A DNA stretch of 62,221 nucleotides. Source: Hyphomicrobiales bacterium. Lineage in GTDB: Bacteria; Pseudomonadota; Alphaproteobacteria; Rhizobiales; Rhizobiaceae. The notes under the pieces were generated by a model. It had not been told where the DNA came from and did no database searches. It worked only from the letters and a program-made list of their open reading frames with translations. The stretch spans positions 1 through 62,221 of the forward strand of contig UBTA01000018.1 of assembly GCA_900468065.1 (NCBI GenBank), read 5' to 3'. How positions within the stretch are numbered: the stretch's first letter is position 1; the number at the start of each line of letters is the position of its first letter. Below are positions 53,476 to 62,163 of the stretch, piece by piece. Position numbers and translations under genes: made by a program.

Positions 53476-54614
53476 CAGGCGACCCGCCGGCCTTCGCGCC
53501 AGACCGAGCGAACGATCGGAATCCCTTCCCGGCGTTGAACCCGGACTATGTCGGCACGCAGGCCGGTGGCGATCCGGCCGCGATCGTCAAGACCGACGGT
53601 GCGGGCAGGCGTCGCAGTGACCATGGCGAGTGCCTGGGGCAGGCTAACGCCTTCCAGTTCATCGGACAGAACGAACGGTGCCTGGATCAGGCTGAACGGC
53701 ACATAATCGGACGACAGAACGTCGAGGACGCCGCGTTCGGCAAGGTCCTTAGCGGCGATATTACCGGAATGCGACTTGCCACGCACGATGTTGGGCGCGC
53801 CCATGAGGACGCTGAGACCGGCCGCATGCGAGGCTTCGGCTGCCTCGAAGCTGGTCGGGAATTCCGCAAGGCGAATGCCGAAACCGACTGATTCTTCGAC
53901 ATGCGCCAAGGTGGCGTCGTCATGGCTGGCAATGGCAATGCCGCGTTCGGCGCAGGCCTTGGCGATCTCGGTGCGATGCGGCCCGGCATATTTGGCCGAC
54001 AACGCCTGCTGGCGGGCACAGAATGCGGCAAAAGCCTCGTCGGAAAGGCCACGCTTGTTCTTGTAGTAGAGCGTGTACTGCTCCATGGTCTGGAACTGGC
54101 GCTGGCCCGGCGCATGATCCATCAGCGAGACAAGGCCGACCTGCGGATCGTTCTCGAATTCCACGAAATGCGCCAGCACGTTGTCGGTTGAGACCTCGCA
54201 GCGCAAGTGGATGCGATGGTCGGCGCGCAGGCGATTTTCCTTTGCGGCCTGCGCCAGCGCATTTGCCATGTCGCGCATCTCACCCTGTTCGAACCCGCCA
54301 TCCTCGTCGGAGCCCATGCGCAGGCAGTCGAAGACCGTGGTGATGCCCGACGTGACGATCTGTGCGTCATGCGCCTGGATCGCCGCCATCTTCAACCAGC
54401 GAACGCCGGGGCGCGGTGAGTAATGGGCTTCCAAATGGTCGGTGTGCAGTTCGACCAGGCCGGGGATCAGATAGTCGCCTTCGAAATCCTCGCCGGTGCG
54501 GCTGGTGCCTTCGGAGATGTCGGCGATCTTGCCGTCGCGGATCAGGACGGAGCCGTCGAGAATGCGGTCTTCGAGGACGATGCGGGCGTTGGAGAGAACG
54601 GTTTCAACGGTCAT
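53475..54614 (-). CDS. phnM: Triphosphatase PhnM (alpha-D-ribose 1-methylphosphonate 5-triphosphate diphosphatase)
   Basis: 379-aa amidohydrolase-fold enzyme that removes pyrophosphate from ribosyl-phosphonate triphosphate before C-P bond cleavage. Seen: PGLVELHTDHLEAHYSPRPG with the metal-binding His-x-Asp-His, LMDHAPGQRQF, IASHDDAT and the C-terminal LRADIVRVQ. ATG 54614 gives the family start (MTVETVLSNARIVLEDR); the longer frame overlaps the DUF1045 gene. Co-translated with phnN. Confidence 0.92.
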   Translation of the reverse strand: MTVETVLSNARIVLEDRILDGSVLIRDGKIADISEGTSRTGEDFEGDYLIPGLVELHTDHLEAHYSPRPGVRWLKMAAIQAHDAQIVTSGITTVFDCLRMGSDEDGGFEQGEMRDMANALAQAAKENRLRADHRIHLRCEVSTDNVLAHFVEFENDPQVGLVSLMDHAPGQRQFQTMEQYTLYYKNKRGLSDEAFAAFCARQQALSAKYAGPHRTEIAKACAERGIAIASHDDATLAHVEESVGFGIRLAEFPTSFEAAEASHAAGLSVLMGAPNIVRGKSHSGNIAAKDLAERGVLDVLSSDYVPFSLIQAPFVLSDELEGVSLPQALAMVTATPARTVGLDDRGRIATGLRADIVRVQRREGIPIVRSVWREGRRVA

Positions 54615-54615
54615 G

Positions 54616-55323
54616 TCATGCCATCTTTCGTTTGGACGTGCCGCCGAGCGGCAAAAGCGAGTGAATTGTAAAAGGCGCGCCGCGCGCTGGTTCGTTGAAC
54701 AGCGCAAGCGAGGTAACGCCTAGAGGTTGGCCGATGAAAGGCGCAAAAGCCTGCTCCAGCAGGGCCTTCATCGCCGGCTGGCGATCCATGGGAACCGGGC
54801 CGGTCAGCGTCATATGGAAACGGAAGCTCTCGAAAACGTAAGGGTAGCCCCAGTCGAACAGGTTGCGGCGCATGACGTCACCGAGCAATTCCGGCTTGCG
54901 GCGGGTGATATCAGCTTCCGACAACGGCGCCCGGAACGGTGAGAACCGCCGCACGGTTTCATCGGCAAAATCCTGCAGCTTAGAACAGCTGACGGCTGGC
55001 ACCAGTGCGAAGAACGGGCCAAGTTGGGCAAGTGCCATCTCCGGGATTTCGAACGGCCTGCATTCCTCGGAAAACGCATCGAACTCATCCAGAAGCTGCG
55101 CCTCGGTTTTGCCCGGCGCAAGCGAGAAGGGGGCCTTCAGCGTCCCATGAAAACCATAGCGGCGTGGGTCGCCTGTCAGGGCCATCAGTTCGTCAGCGCT
55201 GAAATCGCCGGCAGGCTCAAGGTTCCAGGTCTTACCGGTAAACGGGTTCGCTCCGAGCCACCGTTCTGCGGCAGCCGTCAACGGATCGTTTTCGTCGGGC
55301 GAGATGTAGAATGCGTAGCGCAC
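54616..55323 (-). CDS. DUF1045 putative 2H phosphoesterase of phosphonate metabolism
   Basis: 235 aa. Two H-x-T motifs, FHGT (H59, T61) and FHMT (H170, T172), are the signature of 2H phosphoesterases, which act on 2',3'-cyclic or similar cyclic phosphates. DUF1045 genes are recurrently found in phn clusters. The C-P lyase product is a 5-phosphoribosyl 1,2-cyclic phosphate, normally opened by PhnP; no phnP is visible here, so this protein may do that job (inference). The start is GTG 55323 with GCAGGGAA upstream. It lies 1 bp before phnM. Confidence 0.82.
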   Translation of the reverse strand: MRYAFYISPDENDPLTAAAERWLGANPFTGKTWNLEPAGDFSADELMALTGDPRRYGFHGTLKAPFSLAPGKTEAQLLDEFDAFSEECRPFEIPEMALAQLGPFFALVPAVSCSKLQDFADETVRRFSPFRAPLSEADITRRKPELLGDVMRRNLFDWGYPYVFESFRFHMTLTGPVPMDRQPAMKALLEQAFAPFIGQPLGVTSLALFNEPARGAPFTIHSLLPLGGTSKRKMA

Positions 55324-55412
55324 TGGTCATTCCCTGCAGAGATGTCGCGGGAGCGGTCGAAACAGCCGAACTGACGCTGTCGCTACGCGCTCTTCGTGAC
55401 ATTATCGTGATC

Positions 55413-55430
55413 GTGGCGGTGATCCGCCAC
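55413..55430 (-). other. Short hairpin between phnE2 and the DUF1045 gene
   Basis: 7-bp perfect stem GTGGCGG/CCGCCAC with a TGAT loop, just past the phnE2 stop, no U-run. Possible mRNA-processing or stabilising element. Confidence 0.3.
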
Positions 55431-55436
55431 CATAGT

Positions 55437-56945
55437 TCAGTGTGTTTTCTGGCCCATCAGACGCGAGCGCAGAAAATTGGAGGCACTGTCGAAAATGAAG
55501 ACGACGATGAGGATCAGGATAACCATATAGCAGACGTTTTCCCAATCCGAATTCGTCCGCATGGCTTCCCAGAGCTTCAGGCCGATGCCACCGGCACCGA
55601 CAGCACCGATGATCGTCGCCGAGCGGGTGTTGGATTCCCAGAAATACAGCGCCTGGCTGGCAAAGACGGGCAGGACCTGCGGCAGGACGCCGAAGCGCTG
55701 CACGGCCAGCGGCGCGGCACCGACCGATTTCACGCCTTCGCGCTGCTTGTCGTCGATGTTCTCCAGCGCTTCGGCATAGAGCTTTCCGAGCGTGCCAGTG
55801 TCGGTGAAGAAGATCGCCGACATGCCGGCGAGCGGCCCGGGGCCGAAAGCACGGGTAAAGAACAACGCCCAGATCAGCATATCTACCGATCGCAGGAAAT
55901 CGAAGAACCGCTTTATGACCTGGTTGAGCACACCATTGCGGGTGATGTTGCGCGCGGCAAGGAAGCACAGCGGGAACGCAATGATCGAGGCAAACAGCGT
56001 GCCGACGAAGGCCATGACGATGGTCTGCAGCAGCTTGGTCCAGACGTCGAGATGCTGCCATTCGGAATTGTAGAGGATGTTGTTCCAGGCGAGCGACAGG
56101 TTGGAACGGCTCGGATCGAGACGCTCGCCGCTGACGATCAGGCTCGTCACTTCGCCGAAGGACTTGTTGAAGAACGGCGAGTTGGTATCGAAGATGAAAT
56201 TGGCCCAGCCGGGAAAGCGATTGTGGATACTGATCTTTTCCTTGTCGACATCGGCCCAGCCGGTCATCCCGAAGGCTAGCGTGACCTTTTCGCCCGGGCG
56301 CTTCTGCGTCGCCCATTCCGGCAATGTACCTTCCGGCGTCACACCTGCAGAATGATCGAGATCGATCAGCAGGGTCTCGCCGGCATGGGTGGCCGCGACC
56401 TTGCCGTCGGCAATGGCGATACTGGTCGTGCTGTTGAAATTGACGGTCGCGCGGCTGACGACTTCCTCGGTGCGGGTTTCCGTGCGGGCACCGGCCTCGG
56501 CGCTGCCTCCAACGGCTGCATTCGGCGCCATGAAGCTGAAGCTCGAACTCTTTTTCGGAGCGGCCTGCTGCGTCACGGCCGGGACATCGATGGTGCGATC
56601 CATCATCTTCGTTTCGATCTTCACCCATTCCGGTTTTGCATCGGGGCCGAGCGGCGAATAGCGCGGGTAAACCACCTGCATGGTGCCGTCGTTGGCGATC
56701 TTGATGTCGGGCCGGACCTCATAGGAGACCCAGTCTGCCAGATAGGTACCGGCAATGCCCCAGTTGGCGTTGACCAGAACCTGGCCGATCGAGAAAAACC
56801 ACCAGCTATAGATCATGTAGAGGCCGATGCCGGCAAAGATCAGGATCGACCGGATGCGCTTGCTGGTCGAACCTTGGAGCAGGTGGGGGTGACGGGCGGC
56901 GATCGCGTCCATCTGCGCGGTGTTCATTATCGTGGTTACGGTCAT
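55437..56945 (-). CDS. phnE: Phosphonate ABC permease PhnE2 with enlarged periplasmic domain
   Basis: 502 aa, nearly twice the length of an ordinary PhnE. TM1 about 31-55 is followed by a soluble segment of about 230 residues (about 60-290), containing a low-complexity linker (PKKSSSFSFMAPNAAVGGSA) and beta-rich sequence. The permease core (about 300-490) has the EAA-like region GVLPQVLPVFASQALYFWESN and GAVGAGGIG. It forms the channel with PhnE1 and PhnC. The gene lies 9 bp after phnE1. The insertion is in frame and shows normal codon use, so it is a real domain rather than a sequencing fusion. Confidence 0.88.
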   Translation of the reverse strand: MTVTTIMNTAQMDAIAARHPHLLQGSTSKRIRSILIFAGIGLYMIYSWWFFSIGQVLVNANWGIAGTYLADWVSYEVRPDIKIANDGTMQVVYPRYSPLGPDAKPEWVKIETKMMDRTIDVPAVTQQAAPKKSSSFSFMAPNAAVGGSAEAGARTETRTEEVVSRATVNFNSTTSIAIADGKVAATHAGETLLIDLDHSAGVTPEGTLPEWATQKRPGEKVTLAFGMTGWADVDKEKISIHNRFPGWANFIFDTNSPFFNKSFGEVTSLIVSGERLDPSRSNLSLAWNNILYNSEWQHLDVWTKLLQTIVMAFVGTLFASIIAFPLCFLAARNITRNGVLNQVIKRFFDFLRSVDMLIWALFFTRAFGPGPLAGMSAIFFTDTGTLGKLYAEALENIDDKQREGVKSVGAAPLAVQRFGVLPQVLPVFASQALYFWESNTRSATIIGAVGAGGIGLKLWEAMRTNSDWENVCYMVILILIVVFIFDSASNFLRSRLMGQKTH

Positions 56946-56954
56946 GGTCCGCTC

Positions 56955-57917
56955 CTATTGCGCGAGCTGGAAGGCCTGATCGCCGACGAGACGGCGGCGC
57001 AGCCATGCGGAAAACTGATCGACGGCAATGATCGTCGAGAACAAAAGAATGATGATCGCCAAAGTCTTGGCCTCATGGCCCTGGCTGATGGACAGCCGCA
57101 GCGGCTCGCCGATCCCGCCACCGCCGACGGCGCCGATGATGGTCGAGGCGCGCACGTTGATTTCGAGGCGCAGCAGGAAATAGCTCATGAAGTTCGGCAA
57201 GACCTGCGGCACGATGCCGAACCACACCCGCTCGAACCAGTTGCCGCCGGCAGCCCGCAGGCCCTCATCCGGCTTCATGTCCGCATTTTCGACGACCTCG
57301 AAGAACAGCTTGCCGAGCGCGCCGACCGTATGGATCGAAACGGCGATCATGGCGGGTATCGGCCCGAGGGAGAGGATCGCCAGAAAAAAGCCGGCGATCA
57401 CCACTTCCGGAAAGGCCCGCAGGATTTCCATGACGCGCCGCGCTAAGCCTCGAACCCACGGGTTGGGCATCAGGTTTCGGGCGGCGAAGAAGCAGAGAAT
57501 GAAGCCGAAGAACATGCCGAAGATGGTAGAGAAGATCGCGATGTTCAGCGTTTCCAGCATCTTGTAGAAATATTCGGGCACATAGATGCTGTCCGTCAGG
57601 TACATCCGGCCTTCGGGATAATTGTATTTCAGGCTGCCGTCGTCATAGGGCGAGGGCAGATCGAACATCGCCCGGCCGATTTCGGCGCCATCGCGCGGCA
57701 CCAGATCACCGACAAAATCGAAGAAATAGGGCAGGCGGTCGAAAAACTTGCCGGCATTGGTCGCATTGGCAAACCACAGCGATCCGGACAGAGCCACGGC
57801 CAGCAACGCAAGCCCAAGAAACGTATAGGTGCGGCGGCGGAGATTAAGCTCCTGCCAGTGGCGTTCGACCACGGCGCCATTGTCGCTCAGGGTCGTGGAA
57901 AGCGCTGACGTGGCCAT
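56955..57917 (-). CDS. phnE: Phosphonate ABC permease PhnE1
   Basis: 320-aa permease with about six helices. Seen: GIVPQVLPNFMSYFLLRLEIN and GAVGGGGIGEPL, the PhnE coupling-loop signature. ATG 57917 has GGAG 5-6 nt upstream (GGAGACTTC), preferred over the frame start at 57935. It pairs with the larger PhnE2 immediately downstream. Confidence 0.9.
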   Translation of the reverse strand: MATSALSTTLSDNGAVVERHWQELNLRRRTYTFLGLALLAVALSGSLWFANATNAGKFFDRLPYFFDFVGDLVPRDGAEIGRAMFDLPSPYDDGSLKYNYPEGRMYLTDSIYVPEYFYKMLETLNIAIFSTIFGMFFGFILCFFAARNLMPNPWVRGLARRVMEILRAFPEVVIAGFFLAILSLGPIPAMIAVSIHTVGALGKLFFEVVENADMKPDEGLRAAGGNWFERVWFGIVPQVLPNFMSYFLLRLEINVRASTIIGAVGGGGIGEPLRLSISQGHEAKTLAIIILLFSTIIAVDQFSAWLRRRLVGDQAFQLAQ

Positions 57918-57978
57918 GAAGTCTCCGGCAAACACGAGGCCTCGAAGGGCGTCATGCCCCGAGACTGCTTAAACAAGG

Positions 57979-58009
57979 AAGCGCTGGCCGGAATGGCCGG
58001 CCAGCGCTT
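57979..58009 (-). other. Strong intergenic hairpin between phnD and phnE1
   Basis: 11-bp perfect stem AAGCGCTGGCC/GGCCAGCGCTT, 9-nt loop, no U-run. As with agpA-agpB, it follows the binding-protein gene and probably lifts phnD expression above the permeases. Confidence 0.65.
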
Positions 58010-58024
58010 TGAATTTTGACGATA

Positions 58025-58930
58025 TCAGCCGCCGATGGTCGACTTGCGCGCGTCGATGATCGGCTTGTAGAAGTCGGAATTGACTTCGACGAAGCCCTTG
58101 AAGTCGCCGCCCATGACGCCGGCAAAGCAGGCTGCATCGGTCTTCGGCAGGTCAAGCATGAACTGCTTGAACTTTGCCTTCATGTCGTTGTTCATCGACG
58201 TGCGAACGACGATCGGGCCGTTCGGGATCAGCGGCGAGCGCCACAGTTCGACCAGGTCGTTCATATCGAGAACACCCTTTTCGACCATCTTGTGCAGGTT
58301 GCCGGACGTGTAGCCGTCCTTGAACTCGCCAATGCCCGAACCGAAGGTCGTGCCGGCATCGAAAGTGCCCTTGAGCACTTCGAGAACGAGGTTTTCATGA
58401 CCGCCGCCGAAACCGGTTTCAGCGAAGAATTCCTTGACCGGCATGCCGATCGTTTCCGGCAGGGTCACGCTCGGGATCAGGTAACCCGATGTCGAATCCG
58501 GATCGGCAAAGCCGAGCTTCTTGCCCTTGAGGTCGGCAACGCTGGTGTAGCCCTTGTCCTTGCGGGCAACCATGATCGAGTAGTAGCCGGTCGAACCGTC
58601 GGACTGTTCGGTCGTCAGGATCGGCTCGACGGCGTCAGCCTTGGCAAGGTAGATCTTGGCATAACCGGACGCGCCAAGCTCGGCATAATCGAGCGTGCCG
58701 CCGAGCAGGCCCTGGATAACGCCGTCATAATCGGCAGCCGGGAAGAACGAGACCTTCTCGACATTCAACGCCGTCTTCAGGTGATCGCCGAGGCACTGGT
58801 AGTTGCGCAGGCGGTCGGCTTCGTTTTCGCCACCGATGATGCCGACACGGAATTCCTTGAGGTCTTCAGCCTGAACGTGGCCGACGAGGGCAAAAAGCGC
58901 AACGGCGCTCAAAAGTGCTTTCTTCAACAT
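58025..58930 (-). CDS. phnD: Phosphonate-binding protein PhnD
   Basis: 301-aa periplasmic protein, signal peptide 1-21 (GHVQA-ED). Mature PhnD/PtxB-like fold: FRVGIIGGENEADRLRNYQ, ADYDGVIQGLLGGTLDYAELGASGYAKI split between lobes, and GKKLGFADPDSTSGYLIPS (the phosphonate-binding S-T-S-G-Y loop). It delivers phosphonates to PhnC-PhnE1-PhnE2. Located 92 bp after phnC. Confidence 0.92.
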   Translation of the reverse strand: MLKKALLSAVALFALVGHVQAEDLKEFRVGIIGGENEADRLRNYQCLGDHLKTALNVEKVSFFPAADYDGVIQGLLGGTLDYAELGASGYAKIYLAKADAVEPILTTEQSDGSTGYYSIMVARKDKGYTSVADLKGKKLGFADPDSTSGYLIPSVTLPETIGMPVKEFFAETGFGGGHENLVLEVLKGTFDAGTTFGSGIGEFKDGYTSGNLHKMVEKGVLDMNDLVELWRSPLIPNGPIVVRTSMNNDMKAKFKQFMLDLPKTDAACFAGVMGGDFKGFVEVNSDFYKPIIDARKSTIGG

Positions 58931-59022
58931 AAGGGTCTTCTCCTGTTATCCCGGCAGCGCCGGTTCACATTCGGTTGCAAAGCTTCTGCCCTTGACGCGG
59001 GCTTTCGATCCCGGCTCGCTCT

Positions 59023-59859
59023 TTAGAGCCCGGCCAGTGCCAGCGGTTTGACACCGGCGGATTTCGTGTTGTCCTGCGCGGCAGGAATATTGATGCTGGT
59101 CGATGTCATCGATTCATCGAGTTCGGCGCCGGAACCATAGATTTCGGCAACGGCTGCTGACGTCAGGTCCTGCGGCTGGCCATCGAAAACGACCTGTCCA
59201 TGCGCCATGCCGATGATGCGCTCGCAGTAATTGCGCGCCGTATCCAGCGTGTGCAGGTTGGTGACGACGGTGATGCCGTCGCGCTCGTTGATATCGCGCA
59301 GTGCGTCCATGACGATCTTGGCATTCAGCGGATCGAGCGAAGCGATCGGCTCATCGGCAAGCAGCATCTTCGGCTGCTGCATCAGGGCGCGAGCAATGGC
59401 GACACGCTGCTGCTGGCCGCCGGACAAGGTGCCGGCTGGCTGCAGCGCCGTCTGCTCGATGCCGAGCCGTTCCAGCGCGCCGATTGCCATGATCCGCTCC
59501 TCGCGGGTGAACATGTTGAGGATGCTGAGAACCGTGGAACGATGATTGAGGCGGCCGAGCAGCACGTTGGTCAGCACATCGAGACGCGGCACCAGATTGA
59601 ACTGCTGGAAGATCATGGCGCAATCGCGCTGCCAGTTGCGAAGGGCGGCACCGCGTAGCGACGACACTTCCAGATCACCGAAATGGATGGAGCCGGAGGA
59701 CACATCATTGAGACGATTGATCATCCTGAGCAACGTCGATTTGCCGGCACCGGACCGGCCGATGATGCCGACCATCTGGCCTTGCGGGATGTTGAAAGTA
59801 ACCGAGTTGACGGCAATCTTCTTGCCGAACTGACGGGTTACATTCTTCAGCTGAAACAT
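59023..59859 (-). CDS. phnC: Phosphonate ABC ATPase PhnC
   Basis: 278-aa ABC ATPase. Walker [11 protein letters not shown]-loop, signature LSGGQQQR, Walker [12 protein letters not shown], and H-loop in VVTNLHTLD. The roughly 30-residue C-terminal tail beyond the ATPase core is non-conserved. It begins a new transcription unit: a candidate PHO box lies 73-101 bp upstream of the ATG. Confidence 0.92.
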   Translation of the reverse strand: MFQLKNVTRQFGKKIAVNSVTFNIPQGQMVGIIGRSGAGKSTLLRMINRLNDVSSGSIHFGDLEVSSLRGAALRNWQRDCAMIFQQFNLVPRLDVLTNVLLGRLNHRSTVLSILNMFTREERIMAIGALERLGIEQTALQPAGTLSGGQQQRVAIARALMQQPKMLLADEPIASLDPLNAKIVMDALRDINERDGITVVTNLHTLDTARNYCERIIGMAHGQVVFDGQPQDLTSAAVAEIYGSGAELDESMTSTSINIPAAQDNTKSAGVKPLALAGL

Positions 59860-59931
59860 GAGCAGTCGTCCTCTGGCAATGGCACCGGTTACCGGTATGC
59901 CCTTGCCATAATGGCGGTTGATGAAGGGGGA

Positions 59932-59960
59932 ATGTCAGTTTGATGTTGTTTTTGTTACAG
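59932..59960 (-). promoter_or_regulatory. Candidate PHO box upstream of phnC
   Basis: On the minus strand three heptamers at an 11-bp period, CTGTAAC, ACAACAT and CTGACAT, each separated by four A-rich bases. The PhoB consensus is repeated CTGTCAT with 4-bp spacers; the outer units match 5/7 and 6/7, the middle one 3/7. Position in front of phnCDE suits phosphate-starvation control. Confidence 0.5.
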
Positions 59961-59964
59961 TCCA

Positions 59965-59988
59965 CAATCCCCGCAAAGGCGGGGATTG
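59965..59988. repeat. Short GC palindrome (possible terminator or REP-like unit)
   Basis: 10-bp perfect stem CAATCCCCGC/GCGGGGATTG, AAAG loop, 12 bp past the hexapeptide-transferase stop. It lacks a U-run but resembles the abundant 'CCCCGC...GCGGGG' extragenic palindromes of proteobacteria. It may insulate phnC from the upstream genes. Confidence 0.45.
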
Positions 59989-60000
59989 CTGCCGCAAAAG

Positions 60001-60618
60001 TCAGGCATTGTGACGGGCCAGGAATGCATCCGCATCCAGCATTCTGAAGTCGTCGAGGGCATCGCGCAGCTTGGCGTGATCCCAGTCCCACCAGGCCAGC
60101 TTCTCGAAACGGCCGGCAATCTCCTTGCCGAAGCGTTCGCGGATCAGCTTGGCGGGAACGCCGCCGACGATGGTGTAGGGCGCCACGTCCTTGGAGACGA
60201 CGGCGCCGGAACCGACCACAGCGCCGTTGCCGATCGTGACGCCGGGCAGCACCGTCGCCCCATGGCCGATCCAGACGTCGTGGCCGATGACGACGCGGTT
60301 TTCGCGGCGCCAGGCAAAGAAATCCTGCTCCATATCGGCATCCGGCCAGTAGTTCGAGGCGCGGTAGGTGAAATGGTGCAGCGTTGCCCGCCAGGTCGGA
60401 TGGTTGGTGGCGTTGATACGAACGGATGCCGCCAGATTGGCGAACTTTCCGATCGTTGCGCACCAGATCATCCCGTCGCGCTCAATGTAGGAATAGTCGC
60501 CGAACTCGACCTCGTCGAGGCGGCAACGATCGCCCACTTCCGTATACCGCCCAAGGGTCGATTGGCTGACGGTGGCAGTTGGATGGATCGTCGGCTCTTC
60601 GCTCAGTTTCTGGCTCAT
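60001..60618 (-). CDS. Hexapeptide-repeat transferase of phosphonate metabolism
   Basis: 205-aa left-handed beta-helix protein. Hexapeptide-type repeats run through [18 protein letters not shown] and [20 protein letters not shown], followed by the XAT-type [14 protein letters not shown] cap. It belongs to the phosphonate-cluster transferase family found between phnL and phnC in many proteobacteria. By fold it is probably an acetyltransferase, perhaps modifying aminoalkylphosphonates as PhnO does; substrate unproven. ATG 60618 overlaps the phnL stop by 4 bp. Confidence 0.85.
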   Translation of the reverse strand: MSQKLSEEPTIHPTATVSQSTLGRYTEVGDRCRLDEVEFGDYSYIERDGMIWCATIGKFANLAASVRINATNHPTWRATLHHFTYRASNYWPDADMEQDFFAWRRENRVVIGHDVWIGHGATVLPGVTIGNGAVVGSGAVVSKDVAPYTIVGGVPAKLIRERFGKEIAGRFEKLAWWDWDHAKLRDALDDFRMLDADAFLARHNA

Positions 60619-61322
60619 GCAGCAGCCTTTCGCGGCGAAAAGGCGGACACGTCGAGAATGCGGTCGGCGACGGCATCGCGCACTTCCTCGTCATGGAAGA
60701 TCCCGAGCAGGGCAATGCCCTCAGCCTTCTTGGCGGCAATCATTTCGACAACGACACGGCGGTTCGTCGCGTCGAGCGATGCCGTCGGCTCATCGAGCAG
60801 AAGGATCGCATGGTCGGTGATGAAGCCGCGGGCGATATTGACGCGCTGCTGCTCGCCACCGGAAAAGGTGGCCGGAGGCAACTGCCAGAGTTCGCGGGGC
60901 AGGTTGAGTTTTGCCAGCAGTTCGGACGCTCTTTCACGCGCTACGGCCTGATCGACCCCGCGCGCCACAAGCGGCTCGGCGACGACATCCAGTGCCGACA
61001 CGCGCGGAACGACGCGCAGGAACTGGCTGACATAACCCAGCGTATCGCGCCGGACTTCCAGCACGGCGCGGGGTGCCGCCTTCGCGAGATCGACGAGATG
61101 CCCCTGATGCTCGATCAGGATCTGGCCGGCGTCGACGCCGTAATTGCCATACAGCATCTTCAGGATCGAACTCTTGCCGACGCCGGACGGACCGCCGAGC
61201 ACCACGCATTCGCCCTTCTTGACGGAGAACGACACGCCATTGACGACAGGCAACCGGATACCGTCACGCAGGTGCATGGTGAAGCTCTTGGCGACTTCGG
61301 AAACAACGAGGGGAGTTGCCAT
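60615..61322 (-). CDS. phnL: C-P lyase complex ATPase-like PhnL
   Basis: 235-aa ABC-type ATPase without a membrane partner: Walker [11 protein letters not shown], signature FSGGEQQR, Walker [12 protein letters not shown]. PhnL accompanies the PhnGHIJK core complex of C-P lyase. ATG 61322 has AGGAG upstream; the longer open frame runs through a palindromic repeat and is rejected. Confidence 0.92.
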   Translation of the reverse strand: MATPLVVSEVAKSFTMHLRDGIRLPVVNGVSFSVKKGECVVLGGPSGVGKSSILKMLYGNYGVDAGQILIEHQGHLVDLAKAAPRAVLEVRRDTLGYVSQFLRVVPRVSALDVVAEPLVARGVDQAVARERASELLAKLNLPRELWQLPPATFSGGEQQRVNIARGFITDHAILLLDEPTASLDATNRRVVVEMIAAKKAEGIALLGIFHDEEVRDAVADRILDVSAFSPRKAAA

Positions 61323-61339
61323 GACTATTTCTCCTTTTG

Positions 61340-61388
61340 GAGCATGGTTTGGTCCGAAAACCGGTTCCCACTTTTCGGAACCATGCTC
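61340..61388. repeat. Rhizobial-type palindromic repeat at the end of phnK
   Basis: Imperfect 49-bp palindrome. GAGCATGG pairs with CCATGCTC and TCCGAAAA with TTTTCGGA, with a small asymmetric bulge and a CCGGTTCCCAC loop. The GAGCATG...CCGAAAA...TTTTCGG...CATGCTC layout matches small intergenic palindromes common in Rhizobiales. Its outer edge contributes two bases of the phnK stop codon. Confidence 0.7.
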
Positions 61389-62163
61389 AGACCTGCAGAA
61401 TGGAGGATACGAGAAGCTGGGTGTAGGGCTCGCGCGGATCATCGAGCACCCTGTCGGTCAGGCCCTGCTCGATCACCAGCCCGTCCTTCATCACCATCAT
61501 CCGGTGCGACAGAAGCCGGGCGACAGCCAGATCGTGGGTAACGATGATCGCCGAGAGACCGAGGTCATGAACAAGACCGCGCACCAGGTCGAGCAGACGG
61601 GCCTGAACCGAGACGTCGAGACCACCGGTCGGCTCATCCATGAACACGAGGCGCGGGGAGGTGACGAGGTTGCGGGCGATCTGCAGGCGCTGGCGCATGC
61701 CGCCGGAAAAGGCGCGCGGCTGATCGTCGATGCGGTCTTCCTCGATCTCGACGCGGCGCAGCCAGTCGGCCGCCGTGGCGCGGATATTGCCATAATGCCG
61801 GTCGCCGACCGCCATCAGCCGCTCGCCGACATTGGCGCCGGCCGAAACCGTCATGCGCAGGCCGTCCGCCGGGTTCTGATGCACAAAACCCCAGTCGGTG
61901 CGCATCAGAAAGCGGCGCTCGGCCTCGCCCATGCGGGCAAGATCGCGGTACTGACCATCGCGCATGTGGTATTCGACAATGCCGGAACTGGGCATCAGCC
62001 TCGTAGAAAGACAGGACAGCAAAGTCGTCTTGCCGGAGCCGGATTCACCAACGATGGCAAGCACTTCACCCGGCCAGAGCTCGAAGGACACGTTGCGGCA
62101 CCCAATGCGGCTACCGTAGAATTTCGACACGTCGTTGACTTTGAGAAGCGGTGTCTGGGTCAT
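61387..62163 (-). CDS. phnK: C-P lyase complex ATPase-like PhnK
   Basis: 258-aa ABC-type protein: Walker A GESGSGKTT, signature FSGGMRQR, Walker B VFMDEPTGGLD, H-loop IIVTHDLAVA. PhnK binds the PhnGHIJ core through PhnJ. Its TGA overlaps the left arm (in minus direction) of the palindromic repeat. The 58 bases to the window edge hold no gene start; phnJ is expected just beyond. Confidence 0.92.
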   Translation of the reverse strand: MTQTPLLKVNDVSKFYGSRIGCRNVSFELWPGEVLAIVGESGSGKTTLLSCLSTRLMPSSGIVEYHMRDGQYRDLARMGEAERRFLMRTDWGFVHQNPADGLRMTVSAGANVGERLMAVGDRHYGNIRATAADWLRRVEIEEDRIDDQPRAFSGGMRQRLQIARNLVTSPRLVFMDEPTGGLDVSVQARLLDLVRGLVHDLGLSAIIVTHDLAVARLLSHRMMVMKDGLVIEQGLTDRVLDDPREPYTQLLVSSILQV

